Counted from the stretch's first letter, positions 24,039-32,542 are shown. The stretch is 49,159 nt of DNA from W0P28-013 sp963593685 (GCA_963593685.1 CAVBBP010000012.1:1-49159), one strand, 5' to 3'. Notes: generated from the letters alone by a model not told the origin. Numbers and translations are program-made.

Positions 24039-24069
24039 TTGCACATTCACAAAAAAAGCGTACCTTTGC
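24039..24069 (+). promoter_or_regulatory. promoter of the SAM-II/metK transcript
   Basis: TTGC (24039-24042), 18 bases, TACCTTTGC (24061-24069). The predicted start point falls a few bases past 24069, just ahead of the riboswitch aptamer, which supports both calls. Confidence 0.75.
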
Positions 24070-24075
24070 GCCTAG

Positions 24076-24130
24076 AATTTGTGGAGAGATTTGACCGCTT
24101 GCAACCACGCTAAAAAATGCTAAAGAAGTT
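24076..24130 (+). ncRNA. SAM-II riboswitch
   Basis: The leader of metK contains GTGG (24081-24084), then GAGATTTGACCGCTTGCAAC, the closing CCAC (24105-24108), and GCTAAAAAATGCTAAAGAAG. This matches the conserved SAM-II (SAM-alpha) core of GATTTrrCCG..TTGCA..., a P1 stem closing right after the GCAA, and AAAAA..GCTAAAraG on the 3' side that forms the H-type pseudoknot. It binds S-adenosylmethionine and would reduce metK expression when SAM is plentiful. The distance of about 85 bases from aptamer to ATG is longer than for simple ribosome-site sequestration, so the switch mechanism is unclear; a T8 run at 24143-24150 could be part of it. Confidence 0.85.
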
Positions 24131-24214
24131 CCGCTTCCGCGTTTTTTTTCGTCCGCACTCGCGTGACATTCTCCCAAACAAAGTTTTTATTTTTAATCTC
24201 AAAAAACTATTGTT

Positions 24215-25516
24215 ATGGGTTATCTTTTTTCGTCCGAATCAGTATCGGAGGGCCACCCCGACAAAGTGGCAGACCAAATTTCTGACGCCATTCTCGACAA
24301 GTTGCTGGCGTTCGATCCTGAATCGCATGTAGCGTGCGAAACATTTGTTACCACAGGTCAAGTGGTGCTCGGCGGCGAGGTTTCGTCGAAGGCCTACATC
24401 GACCTGCAAGGCGTGGCGCGCGACACCATTCGTCGCATTGGCTACACCAAGAGCGAGTATAAGTTCGAAGCCGAGAGTTGCGGCGTGCTTTCGGCCATTC
24501 ACGAGCAGTCGGCCGACATCAACCGCGGCGTGGCGCAAGGCGACAAATTGGCACAAGGCGCAGGCGACCAAGGCATGATGTTTGGCTATGCCACCAACGA
24601 AACTGCCAACTATATGCCGCTAACGCTCGACCTCGCGCACCAGTTGCTGATAGAGTTGGCCGACATTCGCAAGCATACTGCGCTGATGCCCTATCTGCGC
24701 CCCGATGCCAAAAGTCAAGTTACGGTGGAATATGGCGACGACAACCGTCCGCAGCGCATTCACACCATCGTGGTTTCGACGCAGCACGACGAATTTGTGT
24801 TGCCAAAAGATGCCACGCCCGAAGCGCAAGCCGAAGCCGACCGCGCCATGCAGGCCAAAATTTACAACGATGTGAAGACGATTCTCATTCCGCGCGTGGT
24901 GGAAAAACACCCCGAATACCGCCAATACTTCGACGACCAATACACGCTGCTGGTCAATCCTACGGGCAAATTTGTGATTGGCGGTCCACACGGCGACACG
25001 GGCCTCACAGGCCGCAAAATCATTGTCGATACCTACGGCGGCAAGGGCGCACATGGTGGCGGCGCATTTTCGGGCAAAGACCCATCGAAAGTCGATCGCT
25101 CGGCAGCGTACGAAGCACGCCACATCGCCAAAAACTTGGTTGCTGCAGGCGTGGCCGACGAGGTGCTGGTTCAGGTTTCGTATGCCATTGGTGTGGCTGA
25201 GCCTATCAATGTGTATGTGAACACTTACGGCACGGCGCATGTGGCTCTGACCGATGGCGAGATTGCGCAACGCATAGCGCAACTGTTCGACCTGCGCCCC
25301 GGTGCCATCGAGCGCAACCTGAAACTGCGCAAACCCATCTACTCCGAAACCGCTGCTTACGGCCATTTTGGGCGTAAAAACGAGGTGATAACCAAACACT
25401 TCAGTTCGCCCTACAACACGCCCCACGAAATCGACATCGATGTGGAACTGTTCACTTGGGAAAAACTCGACCGCGTGGCCGACCTGCGTAGAGCGTTCGC
25501 CATCGAAGGGAAATAG
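24215..25516 (+). CDS. metK: S-adenosylmethionine synthetase
   Basis: The 433-residue enzyme makes SAM from methionine and ATP. The N-terminal 'SSESVSEGHPDKVADQISDA', the ATP motif 'GAGDQGMMFGYATNE' and the P-loop-like 'GGGAFSGKDPSKVDRSAAYE' are complete. The Bacteroidota length of about 430 with small insertions (for example 'VLPKDATPEAQAEADRAMQA') is normal. It is controlled by the SAM-II riboswitch in its leader, a direct product feedback. It appears monocistronic. Confidence 0.98.
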   Translation: MGYLFSSESVSEGHPDKVADQISDAILDKLLAFDPESHVACETFVTTGQVVLGGEVSSKAYIDLQGVARDTIRRIGYTKSEYKFEAESCGVLSAIHEQSADINRGVAQGDKLAQGAGDQGMMFGYATNETANYMPLTLDLAHQLLIELADIRKHTALMPYLRPDAKSQVTVEYGDDNRPQRIHTIVVSTQHDEFVLPKDATPEAQAEADRAMQAKIYNDVKTILIPRVVEKHPEYRQYFDDQYTLLVNPTGKFVIGGPHGDTGLTGRKIIVDTYGGKGAHGGGAFSGKDPSKVDRSAAYEARHIAKNLVAAGVADEVLVQVSYAIGVAEPINVYVNTYGTAHVALTDGEIAQRIAQLFDLRPGAIERNLKLRKPIYSETAAYGHFGRKNEVITKHFSSPYNTPHEIDIDVELFTWEKLDRVADLRRAFAIEGK

Positions 25517-25571
25517 TCCCACCAAGCAATTTCGTTCGATAGTTTAACTCAAATCATCAGGAGTTTCAACA

Positions 25572-25700
25572 ATGGCAATGCCAAAACCACGCTACACAAC
25601 GCCCGAAGAGTGGCAGAAAATGGTAACTTCGGAGCGTTGGCAGCGAGAGAAAGCCTTTTGGCTGGCGACGGGTAGGGTCGTGTATGGGCCGGGGCTGTAG
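25572..25700 (+). CDS. possible small protein of 42 residues
   Basis: An ATG-to-TAG frame after metK reads MAMPKPRYTTPEEWQKMVTS followed by 'ERWQREKAFWLATGRVVYGP' and 'GL'. Its codon use resembles real genes here and it starts 55 bases after the metK stop. It might be a short gene or a remnant of a larger one. I recognise no family. Confidence 0.3.
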   Translation: MAMPKPRYTTPEEWQKMVTSERWQREKAFWLATGRVVYGPGL

Positions 25701-25761
25701 AATTGTTGAATTGTGGAAGCGTTGAATCGTGGAAGCGAATAAATTTGTTTATTTAATGAAT

Positions 25762-25884
25762 TTCCAACCCTACCCCTGCTCCGCAGGTACTCCCCTTGAA
25801 AAGGGGAGAGGGCTGAACTAACAACAGCACAAACCTGTCCCCTTTGCAAGGGGACGAGAAAAACGACAGTTTTTCGGAGGGGTT
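25762..25884 (-). repeat. nested G/C palindromic element, second copy
   Basis: It begins TTCCAACCCTACCCCTGCTC, contains ACTCCCCTTGAAAAGGGGAG and TGTCCCCTTTGCAAGGGGAC, and ends TTTTTCGGAGGGGTT. It is the reverse complement relative of 31651-31765, with the inner palindromes preserved. Confidence 0.7.
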
Positions 25885-26000
25885 CAAATAACCAAATCCG
25901 CAAATCAACAAAAAGGACGTGGCATGCCGCATCCCTACTTTCCACTTTTTACTTTTCACTTTCCACTTTATACACTTTATAAACTTTCAAACTATTTTCG

Positions 26001-26009
26001 TACCTTTGC
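26001..26009 (+). promoter_or_regulatory. -7 element of tyrS
   Basis: TACCTTTGC, 25 bases upstream of the ATG. The -33 region is formed by the ACTTT word repeat. Confidence 0.7.
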
Positions 26010-26033
26010 ACTCCGAAAAAAAATGTTTTCACC

Positions 26034-27332
26034 ATGAATTTTATCGAGGAACTGAAATGGCGTGGCATGTTGGCGCAGATAATGCCCGGCACCGAAGAAC
26101 TGTTGGCCAAAGAGCGCGTAACCGCCTATCTCGGCACCGACCCGACGGCGGACAGCCTGCACATCGGGCATCTGTGCGGCATTATGATGTTGCGACACTT
26201 TCAACGCTGCGGCCACAAACCGATTATTTTGGTGGGCGGCGCCACAGGCATGATTGGCGACCCCAGCGGCAAAAGTCAAGAACGCAACCTGCTGAACGCC
26301 GAAACGCTCTACCACAACCAAGAGTGCATCAAAGCGCAAGTCGCCAAATTTCTCGATTTCGACGAAAAACTGCCCAACGCCGCCGAGATGGTGAACAACT
26401 ACGACTGGATGAAAGATTTTTCGTTTCTCGACTTTGCGCGCGAGGTGGGCAAACACATCACCGTGAACTATATGATGGCCAAAGAGAGCGTGCAGAAACG
26501 CCTAAATGGCGAAGCGCGCGACGGACTGTCGTTCACCGAATTCACCTACCAACTGCTGCAAGGCTACGATTTTTTGCACCTCTATCAGGCCAAAAACTGC
26601 AAACTGCAGATGGGTGGCAACGACCAGTGGGGTAATATCACCACAGGCACAGAGTTGATTCGCCGCACGCTCGGCATCGAAAACGAAGCCTTCGGGCTCA
26701 CCTGTCCGCTCATCACCAAAGCCGACGGTAACAAATTTGGCAAGACTGAAAGCGGCAATGTGTGGCTCGATCCGAAACGCACTTCGCCCTACCATTTCTA
26801 CCAATTTTGGCTGAATGTGAGCGACGAAGATGCCGCCCGCTACATCAAAATTTTTACCAGCATCGAACGCGACGAATGTGTTGCTCTCGAAGCCGAACAC
26901 GCCGCCGCACCGCACTTGCGACTGTTGCAAAAACGGTTGGCGCAAGATGTTACCACGCTCGTACACGGCGAAGCCGAATACCAAGCCGCCGTCGAAGCGT
27001 CGAACATACTTTTTGGCAACGCCACCGCCGACACTCTGCGCCACACCGACGAAGCCACGCTATTGACCGTGTTCGAAGGCGTGCCGCAATTCACCATTGC
27101 CAAATCGGAACTCGAGACAGGCATACGCCCACTCGATTTGCTGGCCGAAAAAACGCAGATTTTCCCATCGAAAGGCGAAGCCCGCAAAATGATGCAAGCC
27201 AATGGTTTCAGCATGAACAAAGAGAAACTGACCGACATCGAAACGCCCATCACCACCGACGCACTCATCGATGGCAAATACATCATTTTTCAGAAAGGCA
27301 AAAAAAATTACTATCTCGTCATCTGCGAATAG
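26034..27332 (+). CDS. tyrS: tyrosyl-tRNA synthetase
   Basis: The 432-residue class I enzyme charges tRNA-Tyr. 'YLGTDPTADSLHIGHLCG' supplies the HIGH motif (43-46), 'QMGGNDQWGNITTG' binds tyrosine, and 'KFGKTESGNVWLD' is the KMSKS loop in its TyrRS form. The C-terminal S4 RNA-binding domain ('KGEARKMMQANGFSMNKEKL') is present. Length is normal. It is followed by a stem-loop terminator of the dispersed family. Confidence 0.97.
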   Translation: MNFIEELKWRGMLAQIMPGTEELLAKERVTAYLGTDPTADSLHIGHLCGIMMLRHFQRCGHKPIILVGGATGMIGDPSGKSQERNLLNAETLYHNQECIKAQVAKFLDFDEKLPNAAEMVNNYDWMKDFSFLDFAREVGKHITVNYMMAKESVQKRLNGEARDGLSFTEFTYQLLQGYDFLHLYQAKNCKLQMGGNDQWGNITTGTELIRRTLGIENEAFGLTCPLITKADGNKFGKTESGNVWLDPKRTSPYHFYQFWLNVSDEDAARYIKIFTSIERDECVALEAEHAAAPHLRLLQKRLAQDVTTLVHGEAEYQAAVEASNILFGNATADTLRHTDEATLLTVFEGVPQFTIAKSELETGIRPLDLLAEKTQIFPSKGEARKMMQANGFSMNKEKLTDIETPITTDALIDGKYIIFQKGKKNYYLVICE

Positions 27333-27773
27333 CCGCAAACGCCGATTGGAAAAGAGAATAGCAGAGTCGTCACACCCTGTGGCGACTCTGCTATTTTTAA
27401 TGAAGAATAAATAATGAATAATGAACAATAGGGGCTGTGAGGTTTATTTCTAGTTTATAGGTTTTTTCTCCGCTCGGCATTGCTCAAACGAGTTTGACAC
27501 TGCTCTCGCTTGTCGAAAAAATTCTGGTTTCTGGTTGGGCTGTGAGCCTGTCGAACCGCAAGTTTTCGAATGATTAAATAATTGGAAATTGGGTAATTGA
27601 ATAATTAAAAAGTCTTTTGTCTTTATTCGTCGGATGTGGCATGCCGCGTCCCTACTTTCGCACTTTTATACTTTCTCACTAAAAAACTCCTCACTCCTAA
27701 TTCCTAATTCCTCATTTTTCTTGCGCCTTGCTACTAATTCTTAATTATTCATTCTTCACTCTTAATTAAAAAA
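27333..27773. repeat. intergenic word repeats
   Basis: After the tyrS terminator the gap holds AATAAATAATGAATAATGAACAATA words, the 'TTTTTTCTCCGCTCGGCATT...CTCGCTTGTCGAAAAAATTC' repeat (27463-27523, second copy 43307-43369), TAATTGGAAATTGGGTAATTGAATAATT words, the palindrome GGATGTGGCATGCCGCGTCC (27632-27651), ACTTT words and CTCACTCCTAATTCCTAATTCC words. No gene is seen on either strand. Confidence 0.7.
27360..27398 (+). terminator. terminator of tyrS, covarying member of dispersed stem family
   Basis: AGCAGAGTCGTCAC pairs with GTGGCGACTCTGCT around ACCCT, followed by ATTTTTAA. Compared with 13624, 31849 and 32765, both arms differ at matching positions (GTAGAGCCG to GCAGAGTCG), keeping the stem intact. 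Confidence 0.8.
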
Positions 27774-29312
27774 TCACCCAGCCCAGCCCTCTTTGTCGAG
27801 GTTGCGGTAGTTGATGGCTTCGGCCAGATGTTCCGTCAAAATTTGCTCGCTGCGTGCCATATCGGCGATGGTACGCGCCACTTTCAGAATGCGGTCGTAG
27901 GCGCGTGCCGAAAGGTTCATTCGCAGCATAGCGGCTTTCAAAAGTTGCTGACCTTCGGTATCGACGGCGCAGTATTTGCGCAGCATTTTCGACGACATCT
28001 GCGCATTGCAATAGACGCCCGCTACATCTTTGAAACGCACCTCCTGCACCTGCCGCGCCTTGATAACGCGTTCGCGAATGGCGGCACTGGGTTCGGCTGG
28101 AGCGGCTTCGGAGAGTTTATCGAACGGCACTGGCACAATTTCGATATGCATGTCGATACGGTCGAGCAGCGGCCCGCTGATACGGCTCAAATACTTCTGA
28201 ATCATGCCCGGCGAGCAGACACAATCGCGTGTCGGGTGGTTGTAGTAGCCGCACGGACAGGGATTCATGGCCGCCACAAGCATGAAACTGGCAGGATATT
28301 CCACCGCAAATTTTGCGCGCGAAATGCAGATTTTGCGGTCTTCGAGCGGTTGGCGCATCACCTCGAGCACTTGCCGCTTAAATTCGGGCAGTTCGTCGAG
28401 AAAAAGCACGCCGTTGTGCGCCAACGAAATCTCGCCTGGCTGCGGAAAAGTGCCGCCGCCAACCAACGCCACATCGGAAATAGTGTGGTGCGGATTGCGG
28501 AATGGGCGTTGCGCCATGAGCGAAGTGTTGCTGTCGATTTTGCCCGCCACAGAGTGAATTTTGGTCGTTTCGAGTGCCTCGTGCAGCGTGAGCGGCGGCA
28601 AAATAGTCGGAATGCGCTTGGCCATCATCGATTTGCCTGCGCCCGGAGGTCCCACCATGATGATATTGTGACCGCCAGCCGCCGCTATCTCGAGTGCGCG
28701 CTTCACATTTTCCTGCCCTTTCACATCGGCAAAATCGATGTCGAAAGCATTGGCGTGAGCGTAAAACTCCTCGCGCGTATTGACCACCGTCGGCTCCAAT
28801 TCGCGTTGATTATTGAAAAATTCGACCACCTCGGTGATGTTCGATGCGCCAAGCACATCTAAATCGTTTACCACAGCGGCTTCGCGTGCATTTTCTTTGG
28901 GCAGAATAAAGCCTTTGAACCCCTTTTCGCGCGCCAAAATGGCTATCGGCAGCACGCCTTTCACAGGTTTCAGCGTGCCATCGAGCGACAGTTCGCCCAT
29001 CAGCACATAGTGTTCCAATTTCGCCGCATCTATCGTTTCGTTGGCCGCCAACATACCGATAGCCAGCGGCAAATCGTAGGCAGACCCCTCTTTGCGAATG
29101 TCGGCAGGTGCCATATTGATGACCACTTGGCGGCGCGGCACAGAAATTTTGTTGTACTGCAACGCCGACAGAATGCGCTCGTGGCTCTCTTTCACCGCAT
29201 TGTCGGGCAGTCCGACCAGAAAAAAGCGAATGCCCTGCGAAATATTCACCTCTATCGTTACCAATATAGCATTGATGCCCTGCACCGCGGCAGCAAAAGT
29301 CTTGACCAACAT
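27774..29312 (-). CDS. YifB/ComM-family Mg-chelatase-like AAA ATPase
   Basis: The 512-residue protein has an N-terminal Lon-substrate-like ChlI domain (about 20-150, 'GIRFFLVGLPDNAVKESHER'), a linker, then an AAA domain with Walker A 'GPPGAGKSMMAKRIPTILPP' (221-228 for the P-loop), 'GVLFLDELPEFKRQVLEVMR' as Walker B, and Cys residues 'NPCPCGYYNHPTRDC' in the sensor region, ending with the helical Mg_chelatase_C domain. ComM orthologues are branch-migration helicases in natural transformation. It appears monocistronic within repeat-rich DNA. Confidence 0.95.
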   Translation of the reverse strand: MLVKTFAAAVQGINAILVTIEVNISQGIRFFLVGLPDNAVKESHERILSALQYNKISVPRRQVVINMAPADIRKEGSAYDLPLAIGMLAANETIDAAKLEHYVLMGELSLDGTLKPVKGVLPIAILAREKGFKGFILPKENAREAAVVNDLDVLGASNITEVVEFFNNQRELEPTVVNTREEFYAHANAFDIDFADVKGQENVKRALEIAAAGGHNIIMVGPPGAGKSMMAKRIPTILPPLTLHEALETTKIHSVAGKIDSNTSLMAQRPFRNPHHTISDVALVGGGTFPQPGEISLAHNGVLFLDELPEFKRQVLEVMRQPLEDRKICISRAKFAVEYPASFMLVAAMNPCPCGYYNHPTRDCVCSPGMIQKYLSRISGPLLDRIDMHIEIVPVPFDKLSEAAPAEPSAAIRERVIKARQVQEVRFKDVAGVYCNAQMSSKMLRKYCAVDTEGQQLLKAAMLRMNLSARAYDRILKVARTIADMARSEQILTEHLAEAINYRNLDKEGWAG

Positions 29313-29478
29313 TTTTGGAAAATTAAGAATTAAAAATGAATAATGAAAAATAGATTATAGACAAAAACAAAGTATGAAAAGTATGAAAAGTTGAACGCAT
29401 TGGTGTTGTTTTTTGTTTAATCGTTGAAGCGTTGAATCGTCTATGTTCTATGCTCTATGTTCTCAAAATCTTTTCTTG
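29313..29478. repeat. short intergenic word repeats
   Basis: GAATTAAAAATGAATAATGAAAAATAG, GTATGAAAAGTATGAAAAG, GTTGAAGCGTTGAATCG and CTATGTTCTATGCTCTATGTTC. No palindrome and no gene. Confidence 0.6.
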
Positions 29479-30723
29479 CTACTTGCTACTCACTACTAAC
29501 TTAAAAAGTTTGTCGTTGCGGCGAATGGGTGTTTTGGTTTTGATGGAGAAAACTGTGCCTTTTTCGACTGTTTCGACCGCTTGCAGGTCGGTGCGGATTT
29601 CGCTCACTTTGTCCTCGTATGCGCCTGTGGTTGAGCCAGTTACGAGAATCTGGTCGCCCACAGAGAGCGACTGCGACTCCAGCACAAATTCGGCCACGCC
29701 AATTTTGCCAAAATAGTTGGTACATTTGCCCACATACACCTTGCGAAGAGTGGCTTGCGAGCCATAGTGAGTACTCCATTCGCCGAGCCGTTGCCCCAAG
29801 TAGTAGCCGTCCCAAAAGCCGCGATTGAACACACGCGACAAGCGTTCGTCCCACGCCGCTATCTTCTCGTCGGTAAATGTGCCAGCGAGGTAACTCTCTA
29901 TCGCCTCGCGGTAGCACGCCACCACCGTCGACACATATTCGGGGCCGCGCGCACGCCCTTCGATTTTGAAAACACGCACGCCAGCGTCAATCATTTTATT
30001 CAGGAAATGTATGGTTTTCAGGTCTTTAGGCGACATGATGTATTGGTTCTCGATGTCGAGTTCGATGTCGCTGTCGCGGTCTTTCACTGTGTAGGCGCGC
30101 CGGCACACTTGCATACATGCGCCCCGATTGGCCGACGCATTGTGTTCGTGCAGACTCAAATAACATTTGCCCGAAACCGCCATGCAGAGTGCGCCGTGGC
30201 AAAACATCTCTATGCGAATAGGGCTGTTTGATACGCCAAGAATAGGCTCTTCGCAAATGGTTCGGTATATATCGGCCACCTGTTCCAGATTGAGTTCGCG
30301 CGCCAGCACTGCCACATCGGCAAACTGTGCGTAGAAGCGCAGCGCATCGCTATTGGCAATGTTCAGTTGCGTCGAAAGGTGCACCTCGACCCCGATGCTG
30401 TTGGCGTAGCGCATCACCGCCACATCGCTGGCAATGATGGCCGACACGCCCACCTCTTTGGCCGTATCGACTATTTCGCGCATCAGTGGCAGGTCGTCGT
30501 TATAGATGACCGTGTTCACTGTCAGATACGATTTTATGCCATGTTCGTTGCAGGTCGCCACGATTTTGCGCAGGTCGTCGGTCGAAAAATTGCTGGCCGA
30601 GCGGCTGCGCATATTCAGATTTTCGATGCCAAAATAGACCGAATCGGCCCCTGCGTGAATCGCCGCCGCCAAACTCTCGAACGAGCCAACAGGTGCCATT
30701 ATCTCCAAATCGCTACGAGTCAT
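29479..30723 (-). CDS. U32 peptidase-family protein (TrhP/YegQ-like)
   Basis: The 414-residue protein starts 'SDLEIMAPVGSFESLAAAIH' and has the U32 signature 'IEMFCHGALCMAVSGKCYLS' followed by 'ANRGACMQVCRRAY', whose cysteines are thought to hold an iron-sulfur cluster. It ends in a small C-terminal beta-barrel ('VGKCTNYFGKIGVAEFVLES'). Members with this size and layout (TrhP/YegQ) act in prephenate-dependent hydroxylation of tRNA wobble uridine rather than as classical proteases. That role is by family, not shown here. Confidence 0.9.
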   Translation of the reverse strand: MTRSDLEIMAPVGSFESLAAAIHAGADSVYFGIENLNMRSRSASNFSTDDLRKIVATCNEHGIKSYLTVNTVIYNDDLPLMREIVDTAKEVGVSAIIASDVAVMRYANSIGVEVHLSTQLNIANSDALRFYAQFADVAVLARELNLEQVADIYRTICEEPILGVSNSPIRIEMFCHGALCMAVSGKCYLSLHEHNASANRGACMQVCRRAYTVKDRDSDIELDIENQYIMSPKDLKTIHFLNKMIDAGVRVFKIEGRARGPEYVSTVVACYREAIESYLAGTFTDEKIAAWDERLSRVFNRGFWDGYYLGQRLGEWSTHYGSQATLRKVYVGKCTNYFGKIGVAEFVLESQSLSVGDQILVTGSTTGAYEDKVSEIRTDLQAVETVEKGTVFSIKTKTPIRRNDKLFKLVVSSK

Positions 30724-30923
30724 TTCAGAAAATTTCAGATTTCAAATTTCAGATTGGGTTGTTCAGTTGATTGGTTGATGAGTTGATAAGTTTAATGCAT
30801 TGGTGGAGGTTTCTAGATTTCTAATTTCTAGTTTTTCAAAATTGCTGCCGCAATTTTTGTTTCTAAGTTTCTATGTTTATTTGGCTAATCCGACAACTCT
30901 GAAACTCTGAAATTCTGAAATTT
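30724..30923. repeat. intergenic word repeats
   Basis: TTTCAGATTTCAAATTTCAGATT words, GTTGATTGGTTGATGAGTTGATAAG words, TTTCTAGATTTCTAATTTCTAG words and CTCTGAAACTCTGAAATTCTG words. No gene. Confidence 0.65.
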
Positions 30924-31343
30924 TTAGGCGTTCCCGCGCAGTTTGAAGCCGCGGTCTTGGTAAAAGGGAAATTTTTGGTCGGCCGATATTAGAGTCATTT
31001 TTTCGGCGATGCTTTGCGCAATGAGCAAGCGGTCGAAAGGGTCGTCGTGTTGCTTGCCGTTGATAGTGGGTGCCGAGAGTGTTTCGTAAGCCCTGATGTG
31101 CTGCGGAGTCAAATCCAAAATGGCAATGTTGTAATTTTCTAAAAGCGCAATAATCTTATTGAGCGACCAAGTCGTTTCTATCTTTCGACTGCGCTTCAAC
31201 AAGACAATTTCTTGCAACGAAACAACGCTCACGGAGTAGACATCTTGAAAATATTCTATCTCTTCGCGAATGCTTTTCGAAAGTTTTTTGTCGTTTAGCA
31301 GAAACCAAACGGCAATGTGCGTGTCGAGCAAATAGCGTGTCAT
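30924..31343 (-). CDS. PIN-domain (VapC-type) toxin
   Basis: The 139-residue protein starts 'TRYLLDTHIAVWFLLNDKKL' with the first catalytic aspartate, has the middle glutamate in 'VVSLQEIVLLKRSRK', and the C-terminal acidic cluster in 'HDDPFDRLLIAQSIAEKMTL' followed by 'ISADQKF'. This is a complete PIN ribonuclease active site, of the type-II toxin kind. Its ATG overlaps the stop codon of the 47-residue upstream gene (ATGA), a usual antitoxin-toxin linkage. Confidence 0.9.
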   Translation of the reverse strand: MTRYLLDTHIAVWFLLNDKKLSKSIREEIEYFQDVYSVSVVSLQEIVLLKRSRKIETTWSLNKIIALLENYNIAILDLTPQHIRAYETLSAPTINGKQHDDPFDRLLIAQSIAEKMTLISADQKFPFYQDRGFKLRGNA

Positions 31344-31483
31344 AAGCCCAAGTTGAAAATTTCTTCGCTTGTGCCGTTCAGTTTCATTTTGCCCTCCAAA
31401 ATGCCCGCCAATCCTCTCGGTTTGATTCTTGCTCTTGCCGATATAGGCTTTTTTCTCGCAACTTTTTTCTTTGTGGCTTCCAT
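31340..31483 (-). CDS. putative antitoxin of the PIN toxin
   Basis: A 47-residue frame found by hand: MEATKKKVARKKPISARARI then 'KPRGLAGILEGKMKLNGTSE' and 'EIFNLGL'. It is very basic at the N-terminus, which could bind DNA, and ends in a short amphipathic segment that could lie in the toxin groove. GGAGG lies nine bases ahead of the ATG, one of the few clear ribosome-binding sites in the window. It overlaps the toxin start by 4 bases and has a promoter at 31510-31518. Confidence 0.8.
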   Translation of the reverse strand: MEATKKKVARKKPISARARIKPRGLAGILEGKMKLNGTSEEIFNLGL

Positions 31484-31509
31484 CTTCTGCCCTCCATGTT
31501 TTTACATCT

Positions 31510-31518
31510 GCAAAGATA
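31510..31518 (-). promoter_or_regulatory. -7 element of the PIN toxin module
   Basis: TATCTTTGC on the minus strand, 27 bases upstream of the antitoxin ATG. Confidence 0.7.
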
Positions 31519-31650
31519 GGAAAAAAGTTTGAAAGTGTGAAAGTGTATAAAGTCTATAAAGTTGAAAGTTTATAAAGTTTGTAAAGTTCATAAAGTGGAT
31601 TGTAGGGACGCACCGCGTGCGTCCGTTTCTGTTTGGTTATTTGGCTTTTT

Positions 31651-31765
31651 AACCCCTCCGCTTCGCTCGTCCCCTTGCAAAGGGGACAGGTTTGCGCCCA
31701 AGTTGGTACAGTCCTCTCCCCTTTTCAAGGGGAGTACCTGCCGAATGGCAGGGGTAGGGTTGGAA
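31651..31765 (+). repeat. nested G/C palindromic element, third copy
   Basis: AACCCCTCCGCTTCGCTCGT, GTCCCCTTGCAAAGGGGACA, CTCTCCCCTTTTCAAGGGGA and GGCAGGGGTAGGGTTGG: the same modules as at 25762-25884 in opposite orientation. Confidence 0.7.
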
Positions 31766-31848
31766 AATAATTCAATAATTCGATAATTCAATAATTGCAT
31801 TGTAGGGACGCACCGAGTGCGTCCGATGATTTAATTCCTTAACGAAAT

Positions 31849-31877
31849 GTAGAGCCGTCACACTGTGGCGGCTCTAC
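31849..31877. repeat. dispersed stem-loop
   Basis: GTAGAGCCGTCAC, loop ACT, GTGGCGGCTCTAC. Identical copy at 32765-32793. Confidence 0.7.
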
Positions 31878-31972
31878 GGTGTTAATTAACAATAAACAAT
31901 AAACAATGAATAATAATTGCGGCGTTTTGGCTACCGCAATCTGAAATTCTGAAACTCTGAAACTCTGAAATT

Positions 31973-32221
31973 TTATTGTAGTATGTCCCCAGAATAGAGG
32001 TCTTCGAGGTGGAACTCGAGGTCGTTACCCCAAATGATGTTCCCATTTTCGAGGCGCATTTTTCGGAATTGCGATGGCCGCAGATATTTATTGTACTGTG
32101 GGTGTGGGCGTTTGCGAATGAAATCGCCAATATCAATATGCCTCGCAGTGTGGTCGCTGAATAGCAATTCCACCGTAAGGTCGTTGTTGCATGTTGCTTG
32201 GGTTATGTAGGGGCGTTTCAT
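31973..32221 (-). CDS. DUF2442-family protein
   Basis: The 82-residue protein starts 'KRPYITQATCNNDLTVELLF' with 'PSQFRKMRLENGNIIWGNDL', the usual DUF2442 pattern. DUF2442 proteins are commonly encoded next to DUF4160 proteins, and the pair behaves like a mobile two-gene cassette, often suspected to be toxin-antitoxin-like. The ATG overlaps the DUF4160 stop codon by four bases (ATGA). Confidence 0.85.
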   Translation of the reverse strand: MKRPYITQATCNNDLTVELLFSDHTARHIDIGDFIRKRPHPQYNKYLRPSQFRKMRLENGNIIWGNDLEFHLEDLYSGDILQ

Positions 32222-32520
32222 ATCTTGGTTTTGATAACTGTTTTGCGTATTTTATTGTTGAGAACAAAAAAGTTTATCCATTTGTCGATGATGTTGCTTG
32301 CATATTTTTCGACAAATCGTTTTGCTGTGTTCAGATCTTTGTTCGTTAGTGGCGGCACTCCTTCTCTGAAACGCTGTCTGATCTCCTTTATTTTGCCATT
32401 TTCGATGATGATTTCAAAAATTGCTTCGCATTCCCCCTTTATTACATGGACATGAATGGGCATGTGTTCGTTTGAGTAGAACTTGAATATAATCCCAAAA
32501 TATTCGAAAATGGTTGGCAT
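32218..32520 (-). CDS. DUF4160-family protein
   Basis: The 100-residue product starts MPTIFEYFGIIFKFYSNEHM with 'PIHVHVIKGECEAIFEIIIE', the hallmark of DUF4160 (YSNxHxPxHVHV). I use the ATG at 32520; the longer frame to 32574 runs into the promoter and lacks family support. The N-terminal histidines could bind metal. First gene of the pair with DUF2442. Confidence 0.87.
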   Translation of the reverse strand: MPTIFEYFGIIFKFYSNEHMPIHVHVIKGECEAIFEIIIENGKIKEIRQRFREGVPPLTNKDLNTAKRFVEKYASNIIDKWINFFVLNNKIRKTVIKTKI

Positions 32521-32542
32521 TTTTTTTGTCGTTTTGCTAACC

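Larger units (their letters stand above)
25701..26033. repeat. intergenic region with G/C element, composite repeat and tyrS promoter
   Basis: It holds GTTGAATCGTGGAAGCG words, the G/C element at 25762-25884 (inverse orientation to the one at 31651), CAAATAACCAAATCCGCAAATC, the palindrome GGACGTGGCATGCCGCATCC (25915-25934), a run of ACTTTnnACTTT words, and the -7 element at 26001. No gene is seen. Confidence 0.7.
31519..31972. repeat. composite intergenic repeats with G/C element
   Basis: It contains GTATAAAGTCTATAAAGTTG words, the palindrome GGACGCACCGCGTGCGTCC (31606-31624), the G/C element (31651-31765), ATTCAATAATTCGATAATTC words, a second palindrome GGACGCACCGAGTGCGTCC (31806-31824), the stem-loop 31849-31877, AACAATAAACAATAAACAATG words, AATAATAATTGCGGCG and CTGAAACTCTGAAACTCTG words. 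The stretch is largely duplicated at 32641-32834. No gene is seen. Confidence 0.75.
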
